This document shows positions 9,340 to 17,681 of a stretch of 40,797 nucleotides of DNA, in pieces. Position 1 is the first letter of the stretch. Each line of letters opens with the position of its first letter. This DNA is from UBA2144 sp964506185 (GTDB lineage: Bacteria > Patescibacteriota > Gracilibacteria > Peribacterales > Peribacteraceae). The position numbers were made by a program, and so were the translations under genes. Location of the stretch: positions 1 through 40,797 of the forward strand of contig CAZDKL010000012.1 in NCBI GenBank assembly GCA_964506185.1, given 5' to 3'. A model generated the notes under the pieces. The model was not told where the DNA came from. It made no database searches and worked only from the letters and a program-made list of their open reading frames with translations.

Positions 9340-10620
9340 ATGTCGGTTGTTCAAAAGCTAAAATCTAAGATAGGTCACCGCAGCCCAATCAGACTAGGTT
9401 GGCACTATGCAAAAGCTTTTTATGCTGCAGCAAAGAATGGTTTTCCAGCACGTAAGCTGACAGTTATAGGAGTTACTGGCACTGACGGCAAAACGACAAC
9501 CGTTGGAATGATTGCGCATATTCTCAACGAATCTGGAATTAGGACTGGAGCTGCATCAACAGCCTTCATGCAAATTGGTGACGATAAAAAAGAAAACGAA
9601 ACTCATCTGACTTCAATCAAACCAACTACTTTGCAGGCATTCCTGAAGAAACTTGTAAAAGCAAAATGCTCGCACGCAGTTATAGAAGTTTCATCACACG
9701 GACTTGTGCAAGGCAGAGTAAATCACACTTACCCTGCAATCGCTACTGTGACAAATACATCTCCTGAACACTTGGACTATCACAAAACTATGGAGCAATA
9801 CAGAAAGGACAAGGGCAAGTTATTTGAATTGCTCAAAGGCAAAGGAACTAAAGTTTTGAATAAAGCTGACGATAGCTTCGAGATGTATGACAAGATTATA
9901 TCTGATGACACCGTTACTTACGGCTGCGAAAATGCTGATCTTTATGTTACTGATATTAATGCAAGCACATCTGGCACATCAGCCATATTGCATTTAGGCC
10001 CTAGTACTCAGGCTGAGATTAAACTGCGTGTCCCTGGCATATTCAATTTAGACAATGCTATGTGCGCAATAGGTTGCGCAATGTACTCAGGCATAACTTT
10101 TGAACAAAGCATTTTAGCCCTCGAAACCTTCTCTGCATTACCTGGAAGAATGGAGCAAATTGATGAAGGTCAGAACTTTAATGTATTTGTTGATTTCACA
10201 ATGACGGAAGAAGCTTACGAAAAGACAATTCAGACACTTAAAAAAATGACTGAAGATGGAAAAAAAGTGATTGTTCTTTTTGGTTGCTGTGGAAACAGGA
10301 TGAAAGAAAAGAGGCCCAAGATTGCAAAGATTGTCAGCGAACTTGCTGACGTAACCATAGTTGCAGGCGATGAAACTTACGGCGAGGATCCGGACAAAGT
10401 GGTTGATGAAGTATGGAGCGGAATCGATCAGAACAAAACTGAAGGATATAAATATTATGATCGCCGAGAGGGCATAAAGCACGCTCTGAATATTGCACAT
10501 GAAGGAGACACCGTTGCTTTCTGCGGCATGGGACCATTCAGTACATTTAACACATTAAAAGGACCCGTTCCCTGGGACGAGAGAAAGGTTGTTAGAGAAT
10601 TGCTGAATTCCATGCAATAA
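9340..10620 (+). CDS. Mur ligase family protein (MurE-like)
   Basis: 426 aa. P-loop TGTDGKTTT at about 46-54, a central Mur-ligase domain (EVSSHGL; TNTSPEHLDYH), the FNLDNAMCAIG segment, and a C-terminal domain with LFGCCGNRMKEKRPK. These place it with UDP-MurNAc-tripeptide synthetases, which add the third amino acid to the peptidoglycan precursor. It differs from standard MurE: the N-terminal uridine-nucleotide domain is nearly missing (P-loop at 47 rather than about 110), and the DNPR motif that reads meso-diaminopimelate is replaced by DETYGEDP. The amino acid substrate, and even whether the acceptor is UDP-MurNAc-dipeptide, is therefore uncertain. It stands alone, not in a division/cell-wall cluster. 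Confidence 0.8.
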   Translation: MSVVQKLKSKIGHRSPIRLGWHYAKAFYAAAKNGFPARKLTVIGVTGTDGKTTTVGMIAHILNESGIRTGAASTAFMQIGDDKKENETHLTSIKPTTLQAFLKKLVKAKCSHAVIEVSSHGLVQGRVNHTYPAIATVTNTSPEHLDYHKTMEQYRKDKGKLFELLKGKGTKVLNKADDSFEMYDKIISDDTVTYGCENADLYVTDINASTSGTSAILHLGPSTQAEIKLRVPGIFNLDNAMCAIGCAMYSGITFEQSILALETFSALPGRMEQIDEGQNFNVFVDFTMTEEAYEKTIQTLKKMTEDGKKVIVLFGCCGNRMKEKRPKIAKIVSELADVTIVAGDETYGEDPDKVVDEVWSGIDQNKTEGYKYYDRREGIKHALNIAHEGDTVAFCGMGPFSTFNTLKGPVPWDERKVVRELLNSMQ

Positions 10621-10622
10621 AT

Positions 10623-10668
10623 AAGGACCAAGCGCCGCATGAGGTGCGGTAGGCGCGACGCCTGGTCC
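10623..10668 (-). terminator. Branched hairpin, probable terminator of the 65-aa gene
   Basis: Outer stem GGACCA/TGGTCC (10625-10630 with 10663-10668) encloses GCGCC/GGCGC and GCA/TGC stems. On the minus strand it is followed by TTATTTATT, which suits an intrinsic terminator. It could also serve the plus-strand Mur ligase gene, although no T-run follows on that side. Confidence 0.55.
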
Positions 10669-10683
10669 AGAAATGGTAGTTGA

Positions 10684-10881
10684 CTATTGTCCACGAGAAG
10701 CCTTTCTATCGTGCAATTCCATTGACACGACCATTATGGCTCCTGCAAGGAACAATCCTCCGAAGATGGAGCAATAGACAATCGGATGCGACATAAAGTC
10801 GATCATCCATTCAATGAAACAATCATCCGGGGGACGATTGAACCAAAGACTTGCCCACCACTCGTAGAGGTTTTCGTACAT
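10684..10881 (-). CDS. Small single-pass membrane protein
   Basis: 65 aa from ATG at 10881, preceded by the Shine-Dalgarno-like GAAAGGAAAAG about 6 nt away. The N-terminal half is Trp- and acid-rich (YEWWASLWF, DDCFIEWMIDF); one membrane helix follows (about 33-55) and then a short basic tail. I recognise no family. The reading frame stays open upstream through the repeat and gap to an ATG at 11135 if the gap is closed, but the Shine-Dalgarno supports the internal start. It belongs to the SD-bearing small-gene set of this window. Confidence 0.55.
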   Translation of the reverse strand: MYENLYEWWASLWFNRPPDDCFIEWMIDFMSHPIVYCSIFGGLFLAGAIMVVSMELHDRKASRGQ

Positions 10882-10913
10882 GGCTTTTCCTTTCTTCCAT
10901 GAAAGCCAACTGA

Positions 10914-11123
10914 GCCGCCAATCCGCGGGCTCCGCCCACTGAAACAATTGGAGGCAGTTGTTGGCTCTNNNNNNNNNNNNNNNNNNNNNNNNNNNNNNNN
11001 NNNNNNNNNNNNNNNNNNNNNNNNNNNNNNNNNNNNNNNNNNNNNNNNNNNNNNNNNNNNNNNNNNNNGCCGCCAATCCGCGGGCTCCGCCCACTGAAAC
11101 AATTGGAGGCAGTTGTTGGCTCT
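10914..11123. other. Scaffold gap of 100 N flanked by identical 55-bp ends
   Basis: Positions 10969-11068 are N. The 55 bp before (10914-10968) and after (11069-11123) are identical. This is what an unrecognised overlap of two contig ends looks like, with a placeholder gap inserted. Merging the copies leaves a continuous reading frame. A real tandem repeat cannot be excluded. Confidence 0.9.
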
Positions 11124-11214
11124 GTTACTTGCCATGAAGTTGCTGAGTAGATCAGGGCTAACTATCTCTAATTAGCGAAGCATACTTCATGGTGATATAG
11201 TAATGTAAAAGAAC

Positions 11215-11242
11215 TTGTACATTCTATTGCATTTTTCATAAT
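11215..11242 (+). promoter_or_regulatory. Promoter for rnhB
   Basis: TTGTAC (11215-11220), 16-nt spacer, CATAAT (11237-11242). This predicts a leader of about 14 nt before the ATG at 11263, with no Shine-Dalgarno. Confidence 0.45.
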
Positions 11243-11262
11243 TGTCAATTCCCCTTTACAGT

Positions 11263-11832
11263 ATGAAAATCGTGTCTCAGGCAGTAATTGCAGGTGTAGA
11301 CGAAGCAGGTAGAGGCGCTATCGCCGGGCCCGTCGTAGCCGGCGCATGCATTTTACCACGAAAAAAAGACTTACCTTCATTTATAAAAGACTCTAAGCAA
11401 TTATCCCCTGATGAACGCGCAACTGCTTTTGAATGGATCAAAGATAACTGCTCGTGGGGATGCGGAATAGTTACTGCTGAAGAAGTTGATAAACTGAGGA
11501 TCTTGGATGCAACAGAGAAAGCTATGCAGCGTGCTGTCAGCTCTTTATCTAAGCAAACTGAGCCTACTTATCTTCTTGTGGACGGCCGAGATAAGTTCTG
11601 GTTCGACTATCCTCACAGTTCAATAATTGACGGCGATGAACTGGAGCCGTGTATTGCCGCAGCATCCATAGTCGCTAAAGTTACGCGCGATAGAATAATG
11701 CTCAAGCACGACAAAATTTTTCCTCAATATGAATTCAAATCTAATAAGGGATATGGGACACCGGAACATTTCGATCTGGTAGGCTCCCGTGGACCAAGTT
11801 CGATTCATAGAAAAACATTCATTCACAATTAG
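11263..11832 (+). CDS. rnhB: Ribonuclease HII
   Basis: 189 aa, a normal length for RNase HII. It removes the RNA strand or single ribonucleotides from RNA-DNA hybrids. The catalytic motifs are present: GVDEAGRG (Asp, Glu), DSKQLS, LLVDG and AASIVAKVTRDR, followed by the NKGYGTPEH segment. I chose the ATG at 11263 rather than the in-frame TTG at 11242 because the promoter -10 overlaps the latter. The gene is convergent with lgt and its stop codon directly abuts a repeat hairpin. Confidence 0.93.
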   Translation: MKIVSQAVIAGVDEAGRGAIAGPVVAGACILPRKKDLPSFIKDSKQLSPDERATAFEWIKDNCSWGCGIVTAEEVDKLRILDATEKAMQRAVSSLSKQTEPTYLLVDGRDKFWFDYPHSSIIDGDELEPCIAAASIVAKVTRDRIMLKHDKIFPQYEFKSNKGYGTPEHFDLVGSRGPSSIHRKTFIHN

Positions 11833-11939
11833 GAATCAGAAGATGAAGAAGAATCAGGAGAATCAGAGGATATTTTGTTTTGAATACTCTTCTGCTTCTT
11901 CTGCTTCCTCTGATTCATCTGATTCATCTGATTCTTTTA
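11833..11939. repeat. Inverted GAATCAG/CTGATTC array between convergent genes
   Basis: The left arm carries GAATCAG-type units and the right arm CTGATTCAT units. An exact 11-bp pair GAATCAGAGGA/TCCTCTGATTC is present. The long stem would terminate both rnhB and lgt. The TGA stop and last codons of lgt (Arg-Ile-Arg) lie inside the right arm. Confidence 0.8.
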
Positions 11940-12700
11940 ATTATCCACCACAAACCAACTCCAATCACAATAATAGGAACTGTTAATAACTGTCCCCGAC
12001 TCATCATAATAATCCCAAAATCATAAACACCGTAGGGTTGTTCACGATAATACTCGACGATGTATCGCAGCAGTCCATACATAATTAAGAACAAGGCAAA
12101 CACCTGTCCCTTTTTTACCGAAACTGATTGTATGTACATTGTACATACACCTGCAATTATCAGATTTTTGATTATTGCATATATTTGAGTTGGATGCCTA
12201 AGGACATCAGACTCTGCAAACTGCATAGCCCAAGGAACAACTGATTCTATCCCATACAATTCTCCATTAATCAAATTACCCACTCGCCCCATTGCGAGAC
12301 CAATAGCACCTGGAATTACAACTACATCTAGCAAGGAGAAAATGTTAATACTCTTTCTTCGGCAAAAGAGCATTACAGCTATCCCCACTCCAATCAATCC
12401 GCCATGAGATGACATACCGCCATTCCAGACTTTGATGATCTCTGCAGGATTAGCTAAATAAAACGCAGGCTCGTAAAACAACACAAATCCTAGCCTGCCT
12501 CCTGCAATTACTCCGATAACTCCTAACGCCAAGAGGGAGGACCAATCATCTCGACTAATATTAAGTCCTCTCCATTTTTGAATACGCGGCAAAAGATAGA
12601 ACGCTAGCAAGAAGGCAAACAAATACATCAGGCCATACCAATGGATATTGAATCCTGCAACTGTTATAGCCACTGCTCTATTTGGAAACAAATCAATCAT
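11924..12700 (-). CDS. lgt: Prolipoprotein diacylglyceryl transferase
   Basis: 258 aa, multi-pass membrane enzyme. It transfers diacylglyceryl from phosphatidylglycerol to the lipobox Cys of prolipoproteins. Family motifs seen: GGMSSHGGLIG (about 90-100), GRVGNLINGELYG (about 138-150) and RHPTQIYA (about 168-175). It suits the several lipobox proteins in this window (19717, 23781, 27459, 30467). It is second in an operon: the stop of the upstream GT-C-like gene is only 4 nt before the ATG. The 3' end is inside the repeat array, so the last residues are repeat-encoded. Confidence 0.93.
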   Translation of the reverse strand: MIDLFPNRAVAITVAGFNIHWYGLMYLFAFLLAFYLLPRIQKWRGLNISRDDWSSLLALGVIGVIAGGRLGFVLFYEPAFYLANPAEIIKVWNGGMSSHGGLIGVGIAVMLFCRRKSINIFSLLDVVVIPGAIGLAMGRVGNLINGELYGIESVVPWAMQFAESDVLRHPTQIYAIIKNLIIAGVCTMYIQSVSVKKGQVFALFLIMYGLLRYIVEYYREQPYGVYDFGIIMMSRGQLLTVPIIVIGVGLWWIIKRIR

Positions 12701-12704
12701 AAAA

Positions 12705-14141
12705 TTATTCTGATTCTGGATTGCATACGACTTTCAATAGCGGTGCTCCTTCTACTTTCTTAAAGCAAGGATCATTCATAAATCCCTGAATATATTCCCC
12801 ATAATGATCATAGAATAATTTCGAAGTCATCAAATAAAGTGGTCTTTCTTGAATGGATGTAACAAGCGCGTATCTGTCTTTGTTCGATCCATAAAGAAAC
12901 GATTCCCATTGTTTATATTCCCATGGCGGAAAATCAAATAATCCCGGTCCTCCTGTGTAATACTCTGGAAGCCAACCTAATAGCCAAACTGCAGCTTTGT
13001 TTTCCAAGGCAATAATCTTCGCATCGGCTTCTACATATTCTTTCACGCTAAGTATCATTTCGAACTCATCCGGAACAGTATCCGGCTCCCATCTTTGCAT
13101 CTGATTAAAGGAGAGAAATGCCTGTATAAGAAATAATGCAATCAAGATTCCTTTCAGGCATTCATTCTTCTTGTTCCACAAAGCAACAATTGCAATTGAT
13201 GCAAAGGGAATGAGGAAAAAGTCCAACTGAAGAAAGAACCTCTTATAGAAAACCAACTTGAATACAATAAAAACAAAACAAATTGCAGGAGCAATAAGCC
13301 AAACCGAGAATTTTTCATGCCTGAGTCTACTCACCCAGCCGTACAATCCCAAAACTAATAATATCGTTCCGTTTTTCAAATAAAAGATAGCATCCGGAAA
13401 ATCTCCTGCCGGAGCAGCTTCTCCTCGTAAGAGAAATACCGATTTAAACGGAGCCCAGAAAGCACGGAAGAATATCGGTGCATACCAAATGATTCCTAAT
13501 ACAGCAACCGCAGCGAAAGCCAGAGTCCATTTTCTAAAACTTTTATCTTTCCAGTCAGTCGGCAAATGAACACACCACCATACTATTAATGTTAGTCCCA
13601 AAATGAGTCCGGTTTGGTTGTGACTAAGAATTGTAAGAGCTCCAAATGGAATCATCCATAGAGATTTTTTTTCGAAGAAATGGAAGGTTAGTATCAGGAA
13701 AAGAAGAGCAAGGTAAGTCTTCCAATACATCTGTGCAAAACCATCGAAATATGCAATTGATATGAGTCCTGCCAGAAGTACAAGTATTCCAACAGATTTT
13801 CCTTCTCTCTTAGCGAATATCCATGCCAGAACTGCCAATACGCTGACTGCAAACACGCTCCATATCCATCCCAAGAACCAGCTTACCGGAACACCAAGTT
13901 TAATTAATATACTTGAAATTAAGAATAAACCGTAAGGATATTCCTGTGCCCATGGACGAAGCTCAGGAAGTAATGGAAAGGCTTCCGAATACTTTACAAA
14001 TAAATATCTATACATCCCCGGGTCGTACCCAAGCGGAAGATCAAATACAAAAAGCGGGTACAGAAACTTAGCTATAAGCAAAACCAGTATAAGAGCTACC
14101 GCAACAACAATTCCCGGACTTCGTCTAAGAAGGTTAATCAT
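12705..14141 (-). CDS. Multi-pass membrane protein, probable GT-C glycosyltransferase
   Basis: About 478 aa from ATG at 14141 (a GTG at 14168 would add nine residues). About ten or more hydrophobic helices and an early extracytoplasmic loop with DLPLGYDPGMYRY, which resembles the acidic first loop of GT-C enzymes (PMT/ArnT/STT3 type) that use lipid-linked sugars. The soluble C-terminal region (about 370-478) is aromatic-rich (YYTGGPGLFDFPPWEY). The likely role is transfer of a sugar to a lipid, polymer or protein at the outer face; the substrate is unknown. It is the first gene of a unit with lgt, divergent from the MFS gene. Confidence 0.65.
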   Translation of the reverse strand: MINLLRRSPGIVVAVALILVLLIAKFLYPLFVFDLPLGYDPGMYRYLFVKYSEAFPLLPELRPWAQEYPYGLFLISSILIKLGVPVSWFLGWIWSVFAVSVLAVLAWIFAKREGKSVGILVLLAGLISIAYFDGFAQMYWKTYLALLFLILTFHFFEKKSLWMIPFGALTILSHNQTGLILGLTLIVWWCVHLPTDWKDKSFRKWTLAFAAVAVLGIIWYAPIFFRAFWAPFKSVFLLRGEAAPAGDFPDAIFYLKNGTILLVLGLYGWVSRLRHEKFSVWLIAPAICFVFIVFKLVFYKRFFLQLDFFLIPFASIAIVALWNKKNECLKGILIALFLIQAFLSFNQMQRWEPDTVPDEFEMILSVKEYVEADAKIIALENKAAVWLLGWLPEYYTGGPGLFDFPPWEYKQWESFLYGSNKDRYALVTSIQERPLYLMTSKLFYDHYGEYIQGFMNDPCFKKVEGAPLLKVVCNPESE

Positions 14142-14170
14142 CACAATATAGGATACAATATTATTCACAT

Positions 14171-14198
14171 TTTGTATTTAATAATATTTTGATAGAAT
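14171..14198 (+). promoter_or_regulatory. Leaderless promoter of the MFS gene
   Basis: TTTGTA (14171-14176), 16-nt spacer, TAGAAT (14193-14198). The ATG begins 6 nt after the -10. Confidence 0.5.
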
Positions 14199-14204
14199 CC
14201 AAGA

Positions 14205-15380
14205 ATGTCGAAGAAGTCTTCAAAAAGAAATATTTGGAAGTTAGGGATTGTAATGCTTACAAATGACAGTAATTTTGGATTGGGAGTATACGTTGTATTT
14301 ATGCTATGGGTTGGGTTAAGCCTAGCACAAATGTCTTTCATCATTTCCGCATGGCTAGTTTTCAATTCTGTAGGACAAATACCGTCTGGAATCTTCGCTG
14401 ATCGATATGGCTATAAAACAGCATTGTTAATTGGAAGTACTATATTCTTCTTAGGAGCATTAATCTTCGCTTTGAGTCAAAACTTCTTATGGCTTTTTAT
14501 TGGTTTCTCATTAAGCGGCTTTGGTTCCGCAATGAAGGGTGGAGCAGATTTGGCATTGCTTTACGAGCATCTCAAAAAAGAAGGAAAGGAATCTACTTAC
14601 AAGAAAGTAGTTGGAAAACTCGAAATGTACAGAAACTCATTCTGCGTAGTGACCGGTATGCTTGGAGGACTTATGTACATGTACCATGCTCGCATGCCTT
14701 TTTACGCAGAAGCAGTTGTTGGCGCGCTTGGAATACTTGCCTGTATCGCGCTAATAGAACCTCCAAGAACCACAAAACACTTTCCAGTTCTTAAGCAAAT
14801 TAAGGAAAGCATACGTTATACATTTCATACTCCGAAGTTCTCGAAAATATTTTTGTTTTCTGCACTTATCGGAAGCATTGCCATGATTACATTACAATTC
14901 ATTCAACCGCTCTATAAATCACTTGATATTCCAGAATCATACTTCGGATTTATTGCAGCAGCCTTCTTTATATTCAGAGGCTTCGGAGCATGGTATGCAG
15001 ACAAGCTAGGCAAATTGTTTACAGTAGATAAGTATCTTGTACTTCATTCAGCAGTTTTTGGATTGTTTCTCGTACTCATGCAAAGAATTGACAGCATATT
15101 TTACATCTTTCCTGTCCTAGCAGTATTTTCATTTCTTAGAGGCCTTTACGACCCAACTGTTAGTACATATATCAATGAACGAGTTGAATCAGATAAGAGA
15201 GCAACTATGCTTTCGGTAAACAAACAATTCCTGACAGTAGTGGCAGCCATAACAGTTAGTGGCTTAGGAATAATAGCTCAGAAATATGGACTTCAGCATG
15301 TCTTCTTTTCAATAAGCATACTATCAATGATCTTCCTTATCTTGTATGTACTGTCTTTAAGAAAAGTGCAAATGGACTAA
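14205..15380 (+). CDS. Major facilitator superfamily transporter
   Basis: 391 aa, about 12 membrane helices. The segment FADRYGYKTALLIG (about 65-78) is the MFS motif between helices 2 and 3, and the start SKKSSKRNIWKL is a short basic cytoplasmic tail. The length fits DHA1-type drug or solute exporters; the substrate cannot be read. No Shine-Dalgarno; a -10 box sits 6 nt before the ATG. The 3' end is 5 nt from the end of the convergent sortase gene, with no room for a separate terminator. Confidence 0.85.
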   Translation: MSKKSSKRNIWKLGIVMLTNDSNFGLGVYVVFMLWVGLSLAQMSFIISAWLVFNSVGQIPSGIFADRYGYKTALLIGSTIFFLGALIFALSQNFLWLFIGFSLSGFGSAMKGGADLALLYEHLKKEGKESTYKKVVGKLEMYRNSFCVVTGMLGGLMYMYHARMPFYAEAVVGALGILACIALIEPPRTTKHFPVLKQIKESIRYTFHTPKFSKIFLFSALIGSIAMITLQFIQPLYKSLDIPESYFGFIAAAFFIFRGFGAWYADKLGKLFTVDKYLVLHSAVFGLFLVLMQRIDSIFYIFPVLAVFSFLRGLYDPTVSTYINERVESDKRATMLSVNKQFLTVVAAITVSGLGIIAQKYGLQHVFFSISILSMIFLILYVLSLRKVQMD

Positions 15381-15385
15381 CATCA

Positions 15386-16249
15386 TCAATTAACTTTCAC
15401 AGCAGTCACAACAAACCTCTCTTTTGTCGAACCAACAGGGTGGCACGTGATCAATTTGAGCATGCTTTTATCTTTCTGTTGAGAAAGAATACTTGTGTCC
15501 TTTGCGGAAACTACCTGAGTTCTGATTACTTCGTATGTAACAATTGCCCCCTTCCCTGCAACAGTTATCTTATCTCCCCTGTTAATCTTGGAAAGATTCT
15601 TAAATATATGGCCGTAAGCACTTTCTTCTGCCCTTTCATGCGGAGGACTGCTATGACCCGCTACAAACATTGTTCCATTTGAACCAGGCTTAGTTGAATG
15701 TGGATATGCAGTAGCACCATGAAGTAAACCGACTTGCATTTGCTCTTCCAATAAATCCCATTCTTTTGCATTCCAGTACTTTATTTCTGGATACATTATA
15801 GGTGCTCTTACTGATATGCTCGGAATAGATATTGAAAGCCAATTAGTAATCCCCCACTGATCAAGTTCTTTTTCAGTTTGATTTTGCATTATCACATCAA
15901 TGATATTTGTCTTTGCATCCTGATCCGGTTCTTTTTGCGTTGGAACAATATCTTGTTTCTCCGGTAGTATCTCTTGTTTCTCGATCGCTGACGCATGCTC
16001 TATTGTTTCAGTTAGTGAATTCTGCTCTTTCCACTGATCAATATCCATTTCGCCCTCCTTAACATCTATTTCCTCTTCATCTGCACGAGGCGTAGATACT
16101 ATCTTTTCTACATCATCTTTTTCCAAAAATGGGACTAAAAGATAGGCTCCTACAGCATCAGATATGGCTCCAGCCCATATTGAATAAACAGGCACTATGA
16201 GTACAAAGGCAATTGATACCGCTAATGCTTGTTTGTGTCTATGTTTCAT
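15386..16249 (-). CDS. Sortase
   Basis: 287 aa. Short basic start and one membrane helix (about 8-30), a long acidic linker (about 45-130), then the sortase beta-barrel. The catalytic triad is visible: His in VAGHSS (about 199), Cys in LITCHPVG (about 269) and Arg in STKERFVV (about 278). Sortases cleave a sorting motif in exported proteins and join them to the wall or to each other (pili). No clear LPXTG-type signal occurs in the window, so the substrates are elsewhere or use another motif. It has the best promoter of the window and appears leaderless. A 165-bp element shared with the 1019-aa surface-protein gene lies upstream. Confidence 0.9.
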   Translation of the reverse strand: MKHRHKQALAVSIAFVLIVPVYSIWAGAISDAVGAYLLVPFLEKDDVEKIVSTPRADEEEIDVKEGEMDIDQWKEQNSLTETIEHASAIEKQEILPEKQDIVPTQKEPDQDAKTNIIDVIMQNQTEKELDQWGITNWLSISIPSISVRAPIMYPEIKYWNAKEWDLLEEQMQVGLLHGATAYPHSTKPGSNGTMFVAGHSSPPHERAEESAYGHIFKNLSKINRGDKITVAGKGAIVTYEVIRTQVVSAKDTSILSQQKDKSMLKLITCHPVGSTKERFVVTAVKVN

Positions 16250-16257
16250 TTAGAACT

Positions 16258-16286
16258 ATTATAACATATTTATGCCTATCTGACAA
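16258..16286 (-). promoter_or_regulatory. Leaderless promoter of the sortase gene
   Basis: On the minus strand: TTGTCA (16286-16281), 17-nt spacer, TATAAT (16263-16258), then 8 nt to the ATG at 16249. Transcription would start at or next to the start codon. Confidence 0.7.
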
Positions 16287-16350
16287 TTTAAGGCCGATTC
16301 CCTTGTTTGAGACATATTTGACTTGTAATTCGTTTATTTTATGTATGTTG

Positions 16351-16515
16351 TTCCGGTTTTGAGCGGAACGTGTTTTGAGGCTTATTGAAGACGAAAAACT
16401 GACTGTATAAATAGTTTATACAAGATGAGGTATTGACTGTAGATTTAACCGTGACACCATATGTAACTGACTGCCCGCCCACCCGAAGTCAACCCACCCC
16501 GTGAGGGGGCGGGTG
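16351..16515. repeat. Duplicated upstream element, copy 2
   Basis: Same architecture as 4905-5069: hairpin TTCCGG/GCGGAA, then the 103-bp segment 16413-16515 with one mismatch to copy 1. The distance from hairpin to conserved segment is 62 nt in both. It lies between the divergent sortase and tsaD genes. Confidence 0.85.
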
Positions 16516-16542
16516 TATCTAAATTCGTATCTTGCTCAACAA

Positions 16543-17559
16543 ATGCTGATCCTATCAATCGAAACCTCCTGCGACGAAACTTCTGCATCTATCACTAAAG
16601 ATGGATCCGTAGTGCTATCAAACATAATTTCAAGCTCCAAGGAATCGTTCATTGATTCAGGTGGAGTTATTCCCGAGAAAGCAGCTCGCGAGCAGGTCCG
16701 ATGTACTCTCCCTGTTATTCGGAAAGCACTAGAGAAAGCAAAAGTTACTATAGATCAAATCGACGCAATAGCAGTTACAAAAGGTCCGGGGCTTTTGGTA
16801 TCACTTCTTGTTGGAGCAACGGTTGCAAGAACTTTATCTTCAATATGGAAGAAGCCACTGATTGGAGTCCACCACACGCTTGGTCATCTAAGTTCTGTGT
16901 GGCTTGATGCAATTGATGAACCCAAGTTCCCTGTTTTAGCACTCTCCGCATCTGGCGGACATACAGATTTATGGTTAAGGGAATCGCACACTAAGGGAAA
17001 ACTTCTTGGAAGAACGAGAGACGATGCTGCAGGAGAGGCATTTGATAAAGGGGCACAACTTCTTGGACTCCCCTACCCCGGCGGTCCGTCTATTTCAAAG
17101 TCAGCACTAGATGGAAATCTAGACACATTCGAATTTCCATTACCACTTCATGATGATGATTCGATGGACTATAGTTTTTCCGGTTTAAAGACTTCACTTA
17201 AATATCTTCTTAAAGACACACCTGATTTCAGAAATCATATTGCTGATATTTCAGCTTCATATCAGAATGCAATTTGTAAACACTTAATAGATCGCATAGA
17301 AAAAGCACTCAAAAATTATCCTTCAGTAAAAGAAGTGCATCTGGTTGGAGGTGTATCTGCAAATATACATTTACGTACACTTACCGAAGAAGCAATTAAA
17401 CCTTCTTTGCTAAGAGTTCCTATAAATATTTCATACTGCACTGATAATGCTGCAATGATCGGAGCAGGAGCTTATTTTCTTGCAAAAGAAACCGGTAAAA
17501 GAGCATACGAAGAATTCGAGACAACCTCGTCACTACCTCTTGATGCAGCTGTACAATAA
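16543..17559 (+). CDS. tsaD: tRNA N6-adenosine threonylcarbamoyltransferase TsaD
   Basis: 338 aa. Transfers the threonylcarbamoyl group to A37 of ANN-decoding tRNAs (t6A), working with TsaB, TsaE and TsaC. Motifs: IETSCDETSAS at the start, metal-binding His pair in VHHTLGHLS (about 111 and 115), SGGHTDLW, DDAAGEAFDKGAQLLGLPYP, DYSFSGLKTS and LVGGVSAN. I chose the ATG at 16543 because the first family residues follow at once; a GTG at 16501 lies inside the repeated element. No Shine-Dalgarno. Confidence 0.94.
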   Translation: MLILSIETSCDETSASITKDGSVVLSNIISSSKESFIDSGGVIPEKAAREQVRCTLPVIRKALEKAKVTIDQIDAIAVTKGPGLLVSLLVGATVARTLSSIWKKPLIGVHHTLGHLSSVWLDAIDEPKFPVLALSASGGHTDLWLRESHTKGKLLGRTRDDAAGEAFDKGAQLLGLPYPGGPSISKSALDGNLDTFEFPLPLHDDDSMDYSFSGLKTSLKYLLKDTPDFRNHIADISASYQNAICKHLIDRIEKALKNYPSVKEVHLVGGVSANIHLRTLTEEAIKPSLLRVPINISYCTDNAAMIGAGAYFLAKETGKRAYEEFETTSSLPLDAAVQ

Positions 17560-17562
17560 GAA

Positions 17563-17655
17563 TTAAAACGCCGACAGCATTGGTAGCAATGCCGATGCAA
17601 AGATTGCTATCGCGCCGAGGCTTGCAACCACTCTAACAACAGTTTTATGCTTCAT
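17563..17655 (-). CDS. 30-aa hydrophobic peptide
   Basis: A short ORF too small for usual gene finders: basic start MKHKTVVR, then one hydrophobic helix (VVASLGAIAIFASALLPML) and a stop. It lies 26 nt downstream of the PKD gene on the same strand and is convergent with tsaD (3-nt gap). It could be a small membrane peptide of the PKD operon. No Shine-Dalgarno. Conservation has not been tested. Confidence 0.4.
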   Translation of the reverse strand: MKHKTVVRVVASLGAIAIFASALLPMLSAF

Positions 17656-17681
17656 GTAGGTAATTAGTAAGTATAATAAAT

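Noticed and set aside
10684..11094. ORF running through the N gap
   Set aside because: Reading across unknown bases is meaningless; only the part from 10881 is supported.
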